Positions 32,950 to 44,531 of a stretch of DNA of 64,000 nucleotides are shown here, in pieces. The notes beneath the pieces were generated by a model. That model did no database searches and was not told where the DNA came from. It saw only the letters and a list, made by a program, of their open reading frames with translations. The stretch lies in contig JANBVO010000012.1 in NCBI GenBank assembly GCA_030052745.1, positions 124,001 through 188,000 of the forward strand. Reading direction: 5' to 3'. The number at the start of each line of letters is the position of its first letter. Position 1 is the first letter of the stretch. This DNA is from Pleurostoma richardsiae (Eukaryota > Ascomycota > Sordariomycetes > Calosphaeriales > Pleurostomataceae). The position numbers and the translations under genes are program-made.

Positions 32950-35853
32950 TTACAGTGTCTTGACCGACTGGAAGAAAGGGTTTGCCAACAACTTCTCATC
33001 GGCTGCAACCAAGTCTCTCAGTTTGGCCACCATCTCGTCCTTCGTCATATCACCGGACTTCACCTGCTCTTTCCACCGTACAAGCACGTCTTTGAGAAGC
33101 GCGCTACCCTCCTCGATGTCGTGCTTGCTGTATTGTGTCCCGAGCGTATCGTCGTGTTTTGTGGTGAAGTCCTCGAGCTCATCTGCCTTCCGCTTCGCCA
33201 TGCGAACGACCTTGTCGGGGAAACGAACAAGCTCGGCAACGTGGATACCAAAGCTCTGATCACAGATGCCCGGTTCGACCTTATATAGAAGTGTAACTTC
33301 CCGCTTGTCGTTCTCGCCTCCCTTGCCATTGTCGCCGGTACCGCTGATGTGGGCAGTAACGTGCAAGTTCCTGACCTGAGGGTACTGGTCGGCGAGGGCC
33401 GTTAGCTCGTGGAAGTGGGTAGCGAACATGGCGAAGCAGCCGATCTCCTTGACTATATGTTCGGAGATAGCCCAAGCCAGTCCAAACCCATCGTACGTAG
33501 ATGTGCCTCGACCGAGCTCGTCAATGATGATGAGGGATTCGGCGGTCGCTGACTTGAGAATATTTGCCGTCTCGAGCATCTCGGCCATGAATGTCGAGAC
33601 GCCCTTCAGCTGCGAATCACTGGCTCCAACCCGCGCGAGGATCGAGTCGAAGATCGTCAACTCGGCTTCCGAGCAAGGGACAAAGCAGCCGATCTGAGCC
33701 ATTAAGGCAATAACCCCAATTTGGCGGATATATGTCGACTTTCCTCCCATGTTTGGACCGGTGATTATCAGAAACGAGGATTTATCGCGGGTGAGCTCGA
33801 CATCGTTCGTGATAAATTGGATATCGTCCTGCATTTCCATGCATGGATGACGCGCCTCCTTGAGTATGGTCTGGCCCTCGCCGCGGGGATGGATCTTTGG
33901 CCTGACGTATGATACTGGGGCATGTACCGAGCAATGAGCGAGGGAGACGATGACGTCGAGGTGTGCTAGGACGCCGGCCAACCTCTCAAGCACCGGGCAA
34001 TACGACGAGGCAACTCCGACGACTTCGCTGACCAGACTGCTCTGAGTTCTGTTATAATTTATGGACAGTTGGTCGAAGTCGCGGCGGAGACTCTGAAGCG
34101 CTTTCGTGGTAAAGTAGACGCCGTTCTTTTGGGTCGAGCATTCCTGATATCTGTTGTTGTTTCGAATGCAACCAGCTTCAGTTCGGGTGAGACGCATGCA
34201 CCACCCGTGAACCTTGTGGTTCTCGAGGAAGATCTTTTTGTCCCGCTCCTGGCCAAGATCGCTAGCAGCCGCAGCAAACTCTCTCTCCATGTCAGATCGC
34301 AGACGATCAAGCTTCTTCCGGATAATTCTCAGGCTGTCATCGAACTCTGGCTTAATGATGAACTCGTGATTGTCTAGAGCATCAAGATCCACTGTCGTCT
34401 CCACCATCTCCTGGAGTTTGACTAGGCTGCTGGACAACTCTTGGATCTTGCTTGTGTAAGCTGCGTCGAGGGGATCGCGATAGGCCTCATCCATCACTCC
34501 TTCGAGGGTGCCGAGGAAACCCGGAAGCCTGATGACCACCTGGTACGCTCGCACGACGTCTTCAAGATTGGCTTTGTTTCTCTGGAATCGTTTTGATAGC
34601 CTGTACAAGTCGGGCACCGATCTCAGATGCTCTTCTTGCATGGTCTGGCGCAACTCTGTGTCGTTGACGAAAGCTTCTACCAGCTGCTGGCGTTTCTCAA
34701 TCTCCTCCTTACTCATGAGAGGTTGCTTTAACCACTGCGACAAGAGCCGGCTTCCGACAGGCGTCTTGCAATGATTGAGAAGACCGTAGAGGCTCATCGT
34801 TTTCGACCCATCTCTTGCACCAGGCATGAGATTTAGAGCCTTCAGGGCAGCAGCATCTAGCTTCATATACTGCGACAGATCGTGCTGGAAAAGCTGATAC
34901 TGACCAAAGTTGGAAGGGTCGTGGAGTACACCGAGATACTTGATCAAAGCTGCTGCAGAGCCCATAGCCAGCTTCAAGTCTGTCTGAGGCAGCAGGGTTG
35001 CAGCTCTCTCATCCTTGAGTAATCTGGCCAGATCTTGCTCAATGTCCCTCGTGCCGAACTCTCCAACGGGCCTTTCCGAGATGGCCACGCCACAGTTGTC
35101 GATGATTTGCTTGAGTTTGGTGAGGTCCGGATCCTTATCTTTTTCCGACTTATCCACCTGAATCAGGCATTCCTTCACTCCGAGCTGGATCAGGAGTGCC
35201 TCAAAATTCGAGAACAAGTCGTTGTCGAGAAACTCGCTTACACCGAGCTCTCGAACGCTCGCATCGGCAAAACATACACCGACACTACGAGCTTCGGTTG
35301 TCCTGGTGGAGATCTTGACTGCTAGAATCATGGGGGCTGCTTCGAACTGGCCTCCAATATCATCTTCAACATCCTGTAGGTTTCCAGGGGACGCCTGTTT
35401 GACGACCTTCCAATTCATACGGCTGCCGCTGCTTGCCCATATCTCAATCCGCTTGCCGAGCTTGAAGAGAGCTTCACGTAGAAATTGCCGGAAGACCGTG
35501 ACGGTCATCGTCACAGATGGAAGTCCCGTATGATCATTCCGGCCGAGATACCGCACCACGGAGGTGGTCTTGTAGACCTGCAGCCTGTTAGTCGTCCTCC
35601 TAGCCAAAGACATAGTCCTTCACGCATACCGTGCGGGCAATGAAGTTCGCATCTTCTCCATGAGCAGTGTACCAGTCACCGCGATCGAATATCCGCACTG
35701 TCTCGTCGGTTCGGACGGGAAGAGACTTGAAGAACCGGATGAAGCCGTGCTCATCATCAACCTGTACTCATAGGGAAATGTGTGAGCAAAGAAACATCCA
35801 ATGGGAACTCGAGAGTGCAAGCTTCAAACCTTCAGTTCCGGTCTGGAAGACAT
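32950..35853 (-). CDS. msh2: DNA mismatch repair protein Msh2
   Basis: Three exons, 35853-35830, 35761-35630 and 35577-32950, give 927 residues, close to other fungal Msh2 proteins (about 930-960). The short first exon encodes MSSRPELK; its donor is the weak GTTTGA, but the next exon resumes with the expected [11 protein letters not shown]. MutS domains follow in order: mismatch-binding-like N-terminus (the MSH2 type lacks the Phe-X-Glu), connector, lever/clamp (FEREFAAAA region), and ATPase. The ATPase has Walker [11 protein letters not shown] (about residue 657), Walker [11 protein letters not shown] (about 738) and FATHFHELT. Msh2 pairs with Msh6 or Msh3 in the nucleus to recognise mismatches and loops. 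It is divergent from trm10, with ACGCGT boxes between them. Confidence 0.97.
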
Positions 35854-35873
35854 TGCGAGGCAAAATGGGACGA

Positions 35874-35879
35874 ACGCGT
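35874..35879. promoter_or_regulatory. MCB-type box ACGCGT upstream of msh2
   Basis: A perfect ACGCGT lies 21 bases upstream of the msh2 start codon. MBF binds this site in yeasts to induce replication and repair genes at G1/S. It is close enough to the ATG that it could fall in the transcribed leader. Confidence 0.5.
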
Positions 35880-36042
35880 GGCAGGGTAGATTGTGGCTAG
35901 ATATGATAACACAAAATATAGGCTCCCGGGTCACATCACTGACCCGTTAGGGAATTATGAGATCTTTCGCCGCGACGCTGCCTTACCGCTGCAGTGTGTA
36001 GGGAGGCAGGTTGGTAGACACGGCTCGAGAGCTTCGCGGGAG

Positions 36043-36048
36043 ACGCGT
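36043..36048. promoter_or_regulatory. Second MCB-type box ACGCGT upstream of msh2
   Basis: A perfect ACGCGT lies 190 bases upstream of the msh2 start, in the shared promoter with trm10. Two boxes in about 450 bases is more than expected for a six-base palindrome. Confidence 0.5.
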
Positions 36049-36308
36049 CGGTCAAAGGAAACCACTTAAAGAAGACGCGACTGGACTTGGGGCACTACTG
36101 TATGCTGAGCTTCAACGCTAGACCAAAAGAAGGAGCATGTAATTGACCGCCCGCGCAGGTGGGTTTTCTGCCCGTTGGGCCCACAAAAAAGTTCGACCGG
36201 CGTCTGAAGCCAGCACGACCCCGCCAGCTCTGCTGGACCACATCCCCCTCCATATCCACGGACCTTAACGCGCCCTGTGGCTCGTCGCCGGGCTATTATT
36301 TCACGACG

Positions 36309-37562
36309 ATGGAGGCGACAGGAGGTCCAGTCGCTCAATTGGATGATCGAGACGCCAACATGGAGGAAGACCTTTCAGAAACCGTCAGAACAGCGAACGC
36401 TGAGAGCACAACACCCGAGGCATCCCCATCTTATATTTTGGGAGCCGAGAATGACAGAACGGAGACGAACCCTAATGTGACCGCTTCGCCTGGTTCGCCT
36501 TCGCATGGCCCCAGCCCCCTGTCGAAGAACCATCTGAAGCGACTAAAACGACAGGCGATATGGGAGGAGAAAAGGGAAGACAGGAAACGCAAGAGGAAAG
36601 AGAAGAGACACGACCGGCAGATCCGAAAGCGAAGCGAGCGTGACGCACAGATCGCCGAGGCAAAGGCGGCGGGATTAGACCCGAAAGAAGTATTGAAGGC
36701 GCAACGAGAGGCACAGCGGCCCAGGAACCAAAAGAGGACTCTTGTTCCTGTAGCCCTCATACTCGACTGCGATTTCGAGGAGTACATGAGGGATTCGGAA
36801 CTTGTCTCGCTTGCGAGCCAACTTGTCCGCTGCTATTCACAGAACAGAACGGCCCAAAACCACGTGCATTTGATGATCTGCCCCTGGAGAGGGAAGCTGA
36901 GGCACAGGTTCGAGACTGTGATGGGCAACACGCATCGCAACTGGCACGGTACACACTTCATTGAAGGTGACTTTGTGGAGGCCAGCAGGCGAGCTGACGA
37001 GCTTATGCGTGGCCCGGACGGAGGAGCCCTCATTGACGTGCTCAAGTCTACAGATTCTTCTGCGCATCTTGCTGCCGAAGAAACTTCCAGTCCAGTTCCA
37101 GTCCCAGGTGCCGATGCTGGCTCTGCTCCTAGCCCGTCGGTTGTGTATCTGACCGCCGACTCTCCTCATACCTTGGAGAAGCTGGAGCCTTATACCAGCT
37201 ATATTATCGGAGGCATAGTCGACAAAAACAGAGAAAAGGGCATTTGCTATAAGAGGGCGGAGCAACTGGGAATCAAGACCGCAAAGCTGCCAATCGGCCA
37301 GTATATGCAGATGCAAAGTCGTCAAGTCCTTGCTACGAACCACGTGGTAGAGATCATGTCCAAGTGGCTGGAGAGTGGCGATTGGGCATCAGCATTCCTC
37401 AGCGTCATTCCCAAGAGGAAAGGTGGGACGCTGAGAGTTGGGGACGACAGCTCCGAGTTGAATGATGCCTGCGATGTGACTGAAACGGCTCAGTCAGAAG
37501 AACCGCTGGATGCAGCATCGACGGACCCCATAACAGACAGGACAGGGGCCGGAAGCTCTTAG
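36309..37562 (+). CDS. trm10: tRNA (guanine(9)-N1)-methyltransferase Trm10
   Basis: Single-exon frame; from the first ATG (MEATGGPVAQLDDRD) it encodes 417 residues. The frame is open further upstream but without an ATG. An acidic N-terminus is followed by a strongly basic stretch (KNHLKRLKRQAIWEEKREDR and after, about residues 73-110), as in Trm10. The SPOUT methyltransferase domain begins near VALILDCDFEEYM. It includes HLMICPWRGKLRHRF, NWHGTHFIEGDF, VYLTADSP and the S-adenosylmethionine knot region YIIGGIVDKNREKGICY with KLPIGQYM. The catalytic aspartate of the family is in GGIVDKN. An extra 30-residue Ser/Pro-rich insertion precedes VVYLTADSP. The enzyme methylates G9 of several tRNAs. The promoter is shared with msh2. 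Confidence 0.95.
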   Translation: MEATGGPVAQLDDRDANMEEDLSETVRTANAESTTPEASPSYILGAENDRTETNPNVTASPGSPSHGPSPLSKNHLKRLKRQAIWEEKREDRKRKRKEKRHDRQIRKRSERDAQIAEAKAAGLDPKEVLKAQREAQRPRNQKRTLVPVALILDCDFEEYMRDSELVSLASQLVRCYSQNRTAQNHVHLMICPWRGKLRHRFETVMGNTHRNWHGTHFIEGDFVEASRRADELMRGPDGGALIDVLKSTDSSAHLAAEETSSPVPVPGADAGSAPSPSVVYLTADSPHTLEKLEPYTSYIIGGIVDKNREKGICYKRAEQLGIKTAKLPIGQYMQMQSRQVLATNHVVEIMSKWLESGDWASAFLSVIPKRKGGTLRVGDDSSELNDACDVTETAQSEEPLDAASTDPITDRTGAGSS

Positions 37563-38096
37563 CATCACGGCCAGTACAGCTAGGTTTGCTCCAATCTTCA
37601 ATACCCGCAGCGTTTGTACGAATAAAACGAAAGAGCGCAAGATTGTGGTGCATGGCGTGGTGACAGCAATGCTACGAACCTCGGGGTACCCTCGCATACC
37701 CCTCCGGTACTGATTTTCCCCGCAAGATCAGCCCCTCCGGGTCCGGATTCCCCGAGCATCCCCGCCTGATCCAACCGACTTATAGCGCTCCAACTACCGG
37801 CCAGGGATCATATCCGCCTACCATTACATTCATCCACAAGTTCCTGGAAGGCGTGGTAAGACTCCAGAGAAGGCCATAGATTTTCCTCCAGTCCTGGGTA
37901 ATTGCGACAAGTCCACCCTTGTTTACTCCCGGCGTCACGATGAGCATCCTGCCGAACCGCCTCGGCTACCCGATGCAGGTTGCGTGCTTATAAGGGCAGA
38001 GGTAAGTTACCCAACCGCCCTGAACCAGGCTGTCGGTAAGTGGCTTCTCTGCACTATTTGTTGCGAGTTCTGCGACGTTCCTCGCAGATTGTCAAT
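37563..38096. other. Intergenic, promoter side of the GH93-like gene
   Basis: No gene is supported. The segment contains several CCGG/CCCCG-rich patches near 37680-37760 and the 5' leader of the following gene. Confidence 0.5.
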
Positions 38097-39302
38097 ATGC
38101 TTTCTTCCCTGACCGTCGCTGCTCTCGGTTTGCTCGCCTCCCTCGTGGAGGCAGCTCCCCACAAGCCCTATGCCACTACCTTCTCCAACAACGTCATCTT
38201 CACCCCTCCGTCGAACTACACGGACCCGCGCGTTCTCTATGCCCGCAGCGTTGAGCTCCAAGATGGGACACTCCTCGCTACCTGGGAGAACTACTCACCC
38301 GAGCCGCCGCCAGTCTATTTTCCTATCTTCAAGAGCAAGGACTACGGGGTGTCCTGGAAGATGATCTCGAAGGTGACAGACCAGGGTTACGGCTGGGGTC
38401 TGCGGTATCAGCCTTTTCTGTATGAGCTCCCTGTCCCATTCGGCGGTTTCGCGGCCGGCACGGTGCTTCTGGCCGGGAGTAGTATCCCGACCGACTTGAG
38501 CAAGACGCAGATCGACCTTTACGCCAGCACCGACAGGGGTTACTCGTGGACCTTTGTCAGCCATGTCGCAGCTGGGGGACGTGCAGTTCCGGATAACGGC
38601 GAGACTCCCGTCTGGGAGCCCTTCCTGATGTAAGTGTCTGTAAACGACACACCGTCCATCTGGGATGATCTTGTGGCTGATGTGCGCGGCAGGATGTACA
38701 AGGACCAGATAGTCATGTACTACTCAGACCAACGCGATCCCAATCACGGCCAGAAGCTCGTTCACCAGACGTCCAAAGATCTGAAGAGCTGGGATGCAGT
38801 GGTGGACGATGTTGCCTACGCCAACTATACCGCCCGGCCGGGCATGACCACCGTAACGAAGTTGCCCAATGGCAAGTACATCATGACCTACGAGTACGGT
38901 GGCGGGCCGGGCTTCTCCAGCTACAGCTTCCCCGTTTACTACAGGATCAGCGATGACCCCCTCAAGTTCAACAGTGCGCCTGGTCACGCGCTCGTGGCAG
39001 AGGGGACGACGCCGTTCTCGTCTCCTTACATCACCTGGTCTAGCGCCGGCGGCAGGGACGGTACGATTGTGGTCTCGGACGGCACCCATCAGCAGATCTT
39101 CGTCAACCGGGCGCTGGGTGCTGATGATAAGTGGGAGTGGTATAGCGTGCCGCAGCTTGTCGCTTACACGAGGCATCTCCGAGTTTTTAAAGATGACCCG
39201 AGCAAACTGCTCATCATGGGCGCGGGACATTTGCCCCCAAGCACAACGAACAATGTCAGCTTGAGCGTCGTCGATCTAGGGAAGACCATCGGGTTGTACT
39301 AG
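38097..39302 (+). CDS. Secreted BNR/Asp-box glycosidase, GH93-like
   Basis: Exons 38097-38629 and 38693-39302 give 380 residues. The intron has a GTAAGT donor and GGCAG acceptor; the junction reads WEPFLM-MYKDQIVMYYSDQRDP, continuous with the family. A clear signal peptide (MLSSLTVAALGLLASLVEAAP) leads the protein. Two Asp-box repeats, SKDYGVSWK and STDRGYSWT, mark a sialidase-like beta-propeller. The set of motifs (YARSVELQDGTLLATWENYS, YSDQRDP, GGGPGF) is that of fungal GH93-related proteins, where characterised members are exo-1,5-alpha-L-arabinanases. Activity on arabinan is therefore likely but not certain. It is probably extracellular, acting on plant side chains in keeping with the pectinase in the window. 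It converges on pri1. Confidence 0.85.
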
Positions 39303-39669
39303 AGTCCGTAAATCCTAGATGACAGGCTGTAATACAAGCGGTGTTGGATACTAGCCTCGGCCGTTCAATTCTTTTCTCGTCCGATCACGCGCCTGGTCCT
39401 GCAGTCGAAGCAGAGGACCATGTGTGTCCGCAGTGATTTGTACCTTGAATACTTCCGTACATCGTGAGCATGTGAGTTGCTGTTGCATCGTGCATGCACG
39501 TTGACGGTTTGATGTGGGTTGGCTAAGATGCGCACCAATAGCATTGAATCAATCCATGGCCCATTCGGCTGATCATTAAGACATAGCGCTCATACTCCCA
39601 AGATTCCTTCTACGCACGACAACTACTCCAAACGCCGATTTGTGTCCCGACATGACGAGTCTGGCCTGG
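39303..39669. other. Intergenic, convergent 3' ends
   Basis: 367 bases between the stops of the GH93-like gene and pri1. Nothing beyond 3' untranslated sequence is seen. Confidence 0.5.
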
Positions 39670-41383
39670 CTAAAATTCCATCGACTCCGCTTCGTCCCGT
39701 TCCCGCTTGACCTTCACATCCCTCTCGTCCTTCATCAGAGCAAGGACAAAGGACCGGAACTGCTCAATGTAAGGCTTTAGGCTGGTCTTCTCCCAGTCCT
39801 GAAGCGGCTTCCCAGGGTTCCCCTCCTCCGGCTCTTTCCAAGCGTCAATCTCCTGTAGAAGTTCCTGCACTGTCGGCACCCCGAGAGGATCGAAGTCCTC
39901 GAGGTGTTTTGTGTCTATGGGGACGCAGACCCTCCCCGTTCCGGGGTGGACGACGAAGGGGCTTTTAAGCAAATGATTCAGCTTCTTGCTGACCTCGATA
40001 TCCAGACGAGGGTAGGTGTACTCCAGGACAATGTCCTGCTTGGCTTCGAGCAGGGCCTTTGCATCTAGATGCTTGCTAGCCCCCGTCTTGGCCAGGGCGT
40101 CGATGTCTGCCCACTTCGACGTCGAAGCCCGGCCCGGCGAGGAATCCCATTTCTTCCGAAGCGAATCATTCAGCGTCTTATCGGGGAGCAATTGGAGCAG
40201 CTTCTCTGCTTGCTCTGATGAAGCCCATGGATCCTGAATATCGAGCACATCTTCTTGAAAGTGGGCCTTGAGAATATCAAGACTCCGTCTGCACTTCGGG
40301 TTAGCTCCTGCCTGCTACCACGAGCTCTGCCGCATGACTCACGCTAAATGAGGATGCAGTGGCCTCCGCAGATTGACCTTCTTCCCACTCTGTGCACCTC
40401 CGCGGATGACTTCGAGGTAGCCGGCAATGGCTCGCCGCTTTTGATCGTCCATGGTCCTGGCCTTCTTGTCGCAGACCCAGGCGTGGGCTCCTCTTCGTCC
40501 AGAATACACCCACATAATATGCTTGAAGCCGAAGTCCTCACGTAATGCAACGTCAACGACCTTAATGGCCATGGTCATGAACTGCCAGCATTTGTTGCAA
40601 ATGTTGGCCTTGTCGCAGCAAGTTCGGATGTCATCGTAATCCGTCAGGTCAATATCGAAGCACAGCTCTTTGGAAAGGGGCTTGAAGGCAGAGGAGTTCC
40701 GTAACGTCTTCCTATCTCGAGGATTCGTGGTATATACAGGCCCAATCTCGAAACGGGAGGGCATCAATCGTAAGACGTCTTTGCGGAGACTGCTGAGCGT
40801 TAGCTACGGAGGTAGAACATGCTCGGAACTGTGAGTCGTACAGATCGGATGTAGGGAAGGACTGGTAGCGGAGGTATGCGTCGTTTTGAAGAGTGAACGC
40901 GAATTCGCGGTGTCCGAAATCCGGCGTCGGTGTTGGGCTGTGGTTCAGCCACTGGAAGAGATATCGCCATGGGAAGAGGCGCTGGTAGAAGCTGCGCATG
41001 ACTTCGGGATCTGAGGCTTTCAAGGAAGCAGATGCGTCACTACGGAGAAATAACGTCAGTAACGCCACCTGACAACTTACAAGGCGAGACGTGGTACCAT
41101 ACCCGGGGGAAGATGGAGAATCCGGTGAAGAGCTCGTAGGCGTCAACTGCGCTGGCTCCCGAGAGCTTGGGAACTCCTCGTCCGAGGAGTCGACATCGGC
41201 GAACAGTTCGTCCAGCTTGACGTCTTTCTTTGCCTCATCGACTGCTGGTGCATCGGCCCCAGCCATGGGGATATCCTCACCAGGCTGCTGGCTCGCAGGA
41301 TTTGAGACGCCTTGCGCTTCCTCCTCCATTGGTACCTCGGCAGGTGCTGGAGGAGTGCCGTCGGGCGACACGGAATGCGGCAT
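39670..41383 (-). CDS. pri1: DNA primase small catalytic subunit
   Basis: Four exons, 41383-41103, 41039-40842, 40789-40343 and 40288-39670, give 514 residues. Splice choices were fixed by frame: the second intron (GTACGA...CAG, with GCTAAC branch site) joins SFPTSDL to LRKDVLRLMPSRFEIGPVY, as expected for primases. An acidic, disordered N-terminal extension of about 95 residues precedes the core, longer than in yeast Pri1. Core motifs: REFAFTL, RFEIGPVY, the metal-binding CFDIDLTDYDD (DxD), zinc-binding-type cysteines CCDKANICNKCW, WVYSGRRGAHAWVCD, and SPFVVHPGTGRVCVPID near the C-terminus. This subunit makes the RNA primer within the polymerase alpha-primase complex. Two ACGCGT boxes lie upstream. 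Confidence 0.95.
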
Positions 41384-41555
41384 TCTGTGCGAACAATTCA
41401 GTGTGTTGAGAGATAACTATGTCGCACTCTTTCTCTATTAAGGCGCTGAATCGAGAGATACAAATGCAGTTCTGACACGGATGAGCGGGGTGATCAAGAA
41501 GATCTCGACAGGCTTGAGAGCAATACCTTGCGCCCGATTCAAGCCCGGCCAGGGC

Positions 41556-41561
41556 ACGCGT
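41556..41561. promoter_or_regulatory. MCB-type box ACGCGT upstream of pri1
   Basis: A perfect ACGCGT lies 173 bases before the pri1 start codon. It matches the MBF-binding MluI cell-cycle box known for DNA synthesis genes in yeasts. Confidence 0.6.
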
Positions 41562-41579
41562 CGAGCGCGTCTCACTTAA

Positions 41580-41585
41580 ACGCGT
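41580..41585. promoter_or_regulatory. Second MCB-type box ACGCGT upstream of pri1
   Basis: This second perfect copy lies 24 bases from the first, a spacing typical of tandem MCB elements. Another near match, GCGCGT, lies between them. Confidence 0.6.
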
Positions 41586-42090
41586 AGCACGCACGAGCCA
41601 CCTGCTGCCGAATTGGTCCGGAAGTCCAACCCGCCCTTTCCGCGAGGTTTTGCCGATGGGCGTCGTCTGCCAAGACGGGCGGGACGGCAGATCTGCGGCA
41701 AAACACCGCTCGCCTCGACGACTCGGCCTCTCAGCTGCACCGTACGGTGAGCTCGGTAAGACTGAACGTTATACGGCTGGGAAGCTGCACGGAGTTGGGC
41801 TGTTGCCTCTCAGATGTCCATAACATTGCCGGATCTCTCTTCAATCTCTCCCAACTCTCCCTCTGGCAGTCTTTACAATCTTCACCTCTTAGCCTTCTCC
41901 GCCCCGCCGCCGCACCTCGGAATTGTCACTGGCTGGTGTCGAACTAACACTTAGCACAACGTCATTGCTGGGACGGCATCAATCACACGAGCTGGCTTAT
42001 GAAGCCATTAACCTCCCCTTTACGACTCGCTGATACACCACTGTCGCCTATAGGCAGCTCAACCGCGACCCTGTTTCTCAACTTGCTACC

Positions 42091-44531
42091 ATGGGCCCTC
42101 TTCGCCTCAGAATAGAGGATGGCAAGTTTGTCGACGGCGTTGGGCGCCAAGTGATTCTGCGCGGTATCAACGTCGCCGGCGATGCGAAATATCCCAGTCA
42201 CCCCGACCAGCCATCCCACATCGAGACCGACTTCTTCGACGGAGATAACGTCAAATTCCACGATAGACCGTTCCCCAAACAAGAGGCGCACGTCCACTTC
42301 TCGAGGCTAAAACAGTATGGATATAACACGATCCGCTACGTCTTCACTTGGGAGGCGATTGAAGCTGCTGGACCTGGCATCTACGACGAAGAGTGGATAC
42401 AGCAGACGATAGATGTTCTCAGAATAGCAAAGGAATATGGTTTCTACATATTCATGGACCCTCATCAGGATGTGGTACGCTCGATCACAGGTCCCGCCGT
42501 GTTCTATTTGTTTCCTCACCTACGCGTGGCTAACTTGCTCTCTCCTAGTGGGCTAGGTATTGCGGCGGCTCAGGAGCCCCAATGTGGACGATCTACGCCT
42601 GCGGTCTCAACCCGCAGAGCTTCGCCGCCACCGAAGCTGCTATCGTGCAGAACACATATCCCGAGCCTGAAGAATTCCCCAAGATGATTTGGTCGACAAA
42701 TTACTTGCGACTCGCCGCTGCCACTATCTTCACGCTGTTTTTTGCAGGCCGAGACTTTGCGCCCAAGTGCATAATCGATGGGATGAACATTCAGGACTAC
42801 TTACAGAGCCATTTCATCTCGTCTTGCCAGCACCTCGCCAAGCGCATCCACGAAGCCGGGGACTTAGAGAATGACGTTGTGTTTGGGTGGGAGAGCATGA
42901 ACGAGCCTAACAAGGGTATAATAGGGCACCCAGACATCAGCGTTATACCCAAGGACCAACCCCTAAAGAAGGGAACGTGTCCAACGATATGGCAGACCAT
43001 TCTCACCGGCTCAGGCAGAGCATGCGAGGTGGACACGTGGGACATGGGGGGCCTAGGGCCGTACAAGGTGGGAAGCACCCTTGTGGACCCCCACGGCGAG
43101 GTAGCCTGGTTGCCTTCGGACTACGACGACTCTCGGTATGGCTACAAGCGCGACGCAGGCTGGAAGCTTGGAGAGTGCTTGTGGGCGCAGCACGGCGTCT
43201 GGGATCCATCGAGCGACGAGTTACTGAAGAAGGATTACTTCAGCAGGTCCCCGAGGACAGGCGAGACTATCGACTATCCTGTCTTCACTAACACCTACTT
43301 CATGGACTTCTACAGAAAGTACAGGGATGCGATCCGCTCGTATCACACGGACGCCATCATATTCCTTCAGGGGCCCACGCTAGAGCTGCCCCCACGGATA
43401 AAGGGGACTCCAGACGACGAGCCGAACATGGTGTACGCACCACACTTCTACGACGGAATCACCCTAATGACGAAGAAATGGAACCGAGTATGGAATGTCG
43501 ATGTCTTAGGAATCCTTCGTGGTCGCTATTTAACGCCTGCGTTTGGCATCAAGATCGGTGAGACGGCCATTCGTAACTGCTTCCGAGATCAGCTTGCAGC
43601 GATGAGACAGGAAGGACTCGACTACATGGGCAACCACCCGTGTGTTCTCACCGAGTTTGGCATACCGTACGATATGGACGACAAGCATGCGTACAAGACC
43701 GGAGATTATTCGAGCCAGTCTGCAGCAATGGATGCTAACCACTTTGCGGTGGAAGGCGCCCGTATGGAGGGCTATACGTTGTGGCTTTACATGACGAAAG
43801 TGAGCAACTCATCCCTCGGATAGTCGAGTTACAATGGTGGAGTTGTGGGCTGACCTAATGCACAGAACGTTCATCAATGGGGCGACATGTGGAATGGAGA
43901 AGACTTGTCCATTTTCTCAATAGACGACAATGAGCTTCCGACGTCACAGGTCCCGAGGTCGCCTGGCTTGAATCAGTCGACTTCCAGTCTAGCGATATCG
44001 GCTATGGCAGACTCGAGACGGGAAACTGACGCCGAGACGCTGGTGACGCCGTCCAACCTGAAACGGAGCTTGACAAGCCCATCAATAACTTCAGAACCGC
44101 CTAGCGCTCGCCCTGACATCACAAACGCTCCGGGATACCGAGCGGCGGAGGCTTATGTGCGGCCCGCTCCCACCGCGGTAACAGGCGACATCATACACTA
44201 CAACTTCGATTTGAAGACGTGCACCTTCGTGCTCAAGTTACGGACGCCCAAAGAGGCAGGGGAGGATACTCCCACAGTTGTCTTCCTTCCCGAATACCAC
44301 TACCCCAAGGATACGTCGGTTGTGGAGGTCAGCTCCGGGAAGTGGGAGATCAGCAGCGACGACGACGAGGGCGCCGTGACCCAGAAGCTGAAGTGGTGGC
44401 ACGGCAAAGGGGAGCAGAGCCTGAGGATCACCGGCCAGGTGAGGAGGCATAATATTGTGGAAGGAGTAAACGACGAGACTGGGTATTACGAGCAGATCAA
44501 CGCATGGCTCAATGCTTGCACTGTGATGTGA
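42091..44531 (+). CDS. GH5 glucosylceramidase / steryl-beta-glucosidase-like enzyme
   Basis: Exons 42091-42474, 42549-43799 and 43866-44531 give 766 residues. Introns have GCTAAC and GCTGAC branch sites. The protein starts MGPLRLRIEDGKFVDGVGRQ without a signal peptide, so it is probably intracellular. GH5 landmarks are present: RGINVAGDAKYP, TIRYVFTWEAIE, FIFMDPHQDV then WARYCGGSGAP across the first intron, WESMNEPNKG with the acid/base Glu (about residue 247), and LTEFGIPYDMDD with the nucleophile Glu (about 497). A C-terminal beta-sandwich domain follows a Ser-rich linker. This layout matches the fungal EGCrP/Egh1 group, which cleaves glucosylceramide or ergosteryl glucoside; which one cannot be told. 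It is divergent from pri1. Confidence 0.92.
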
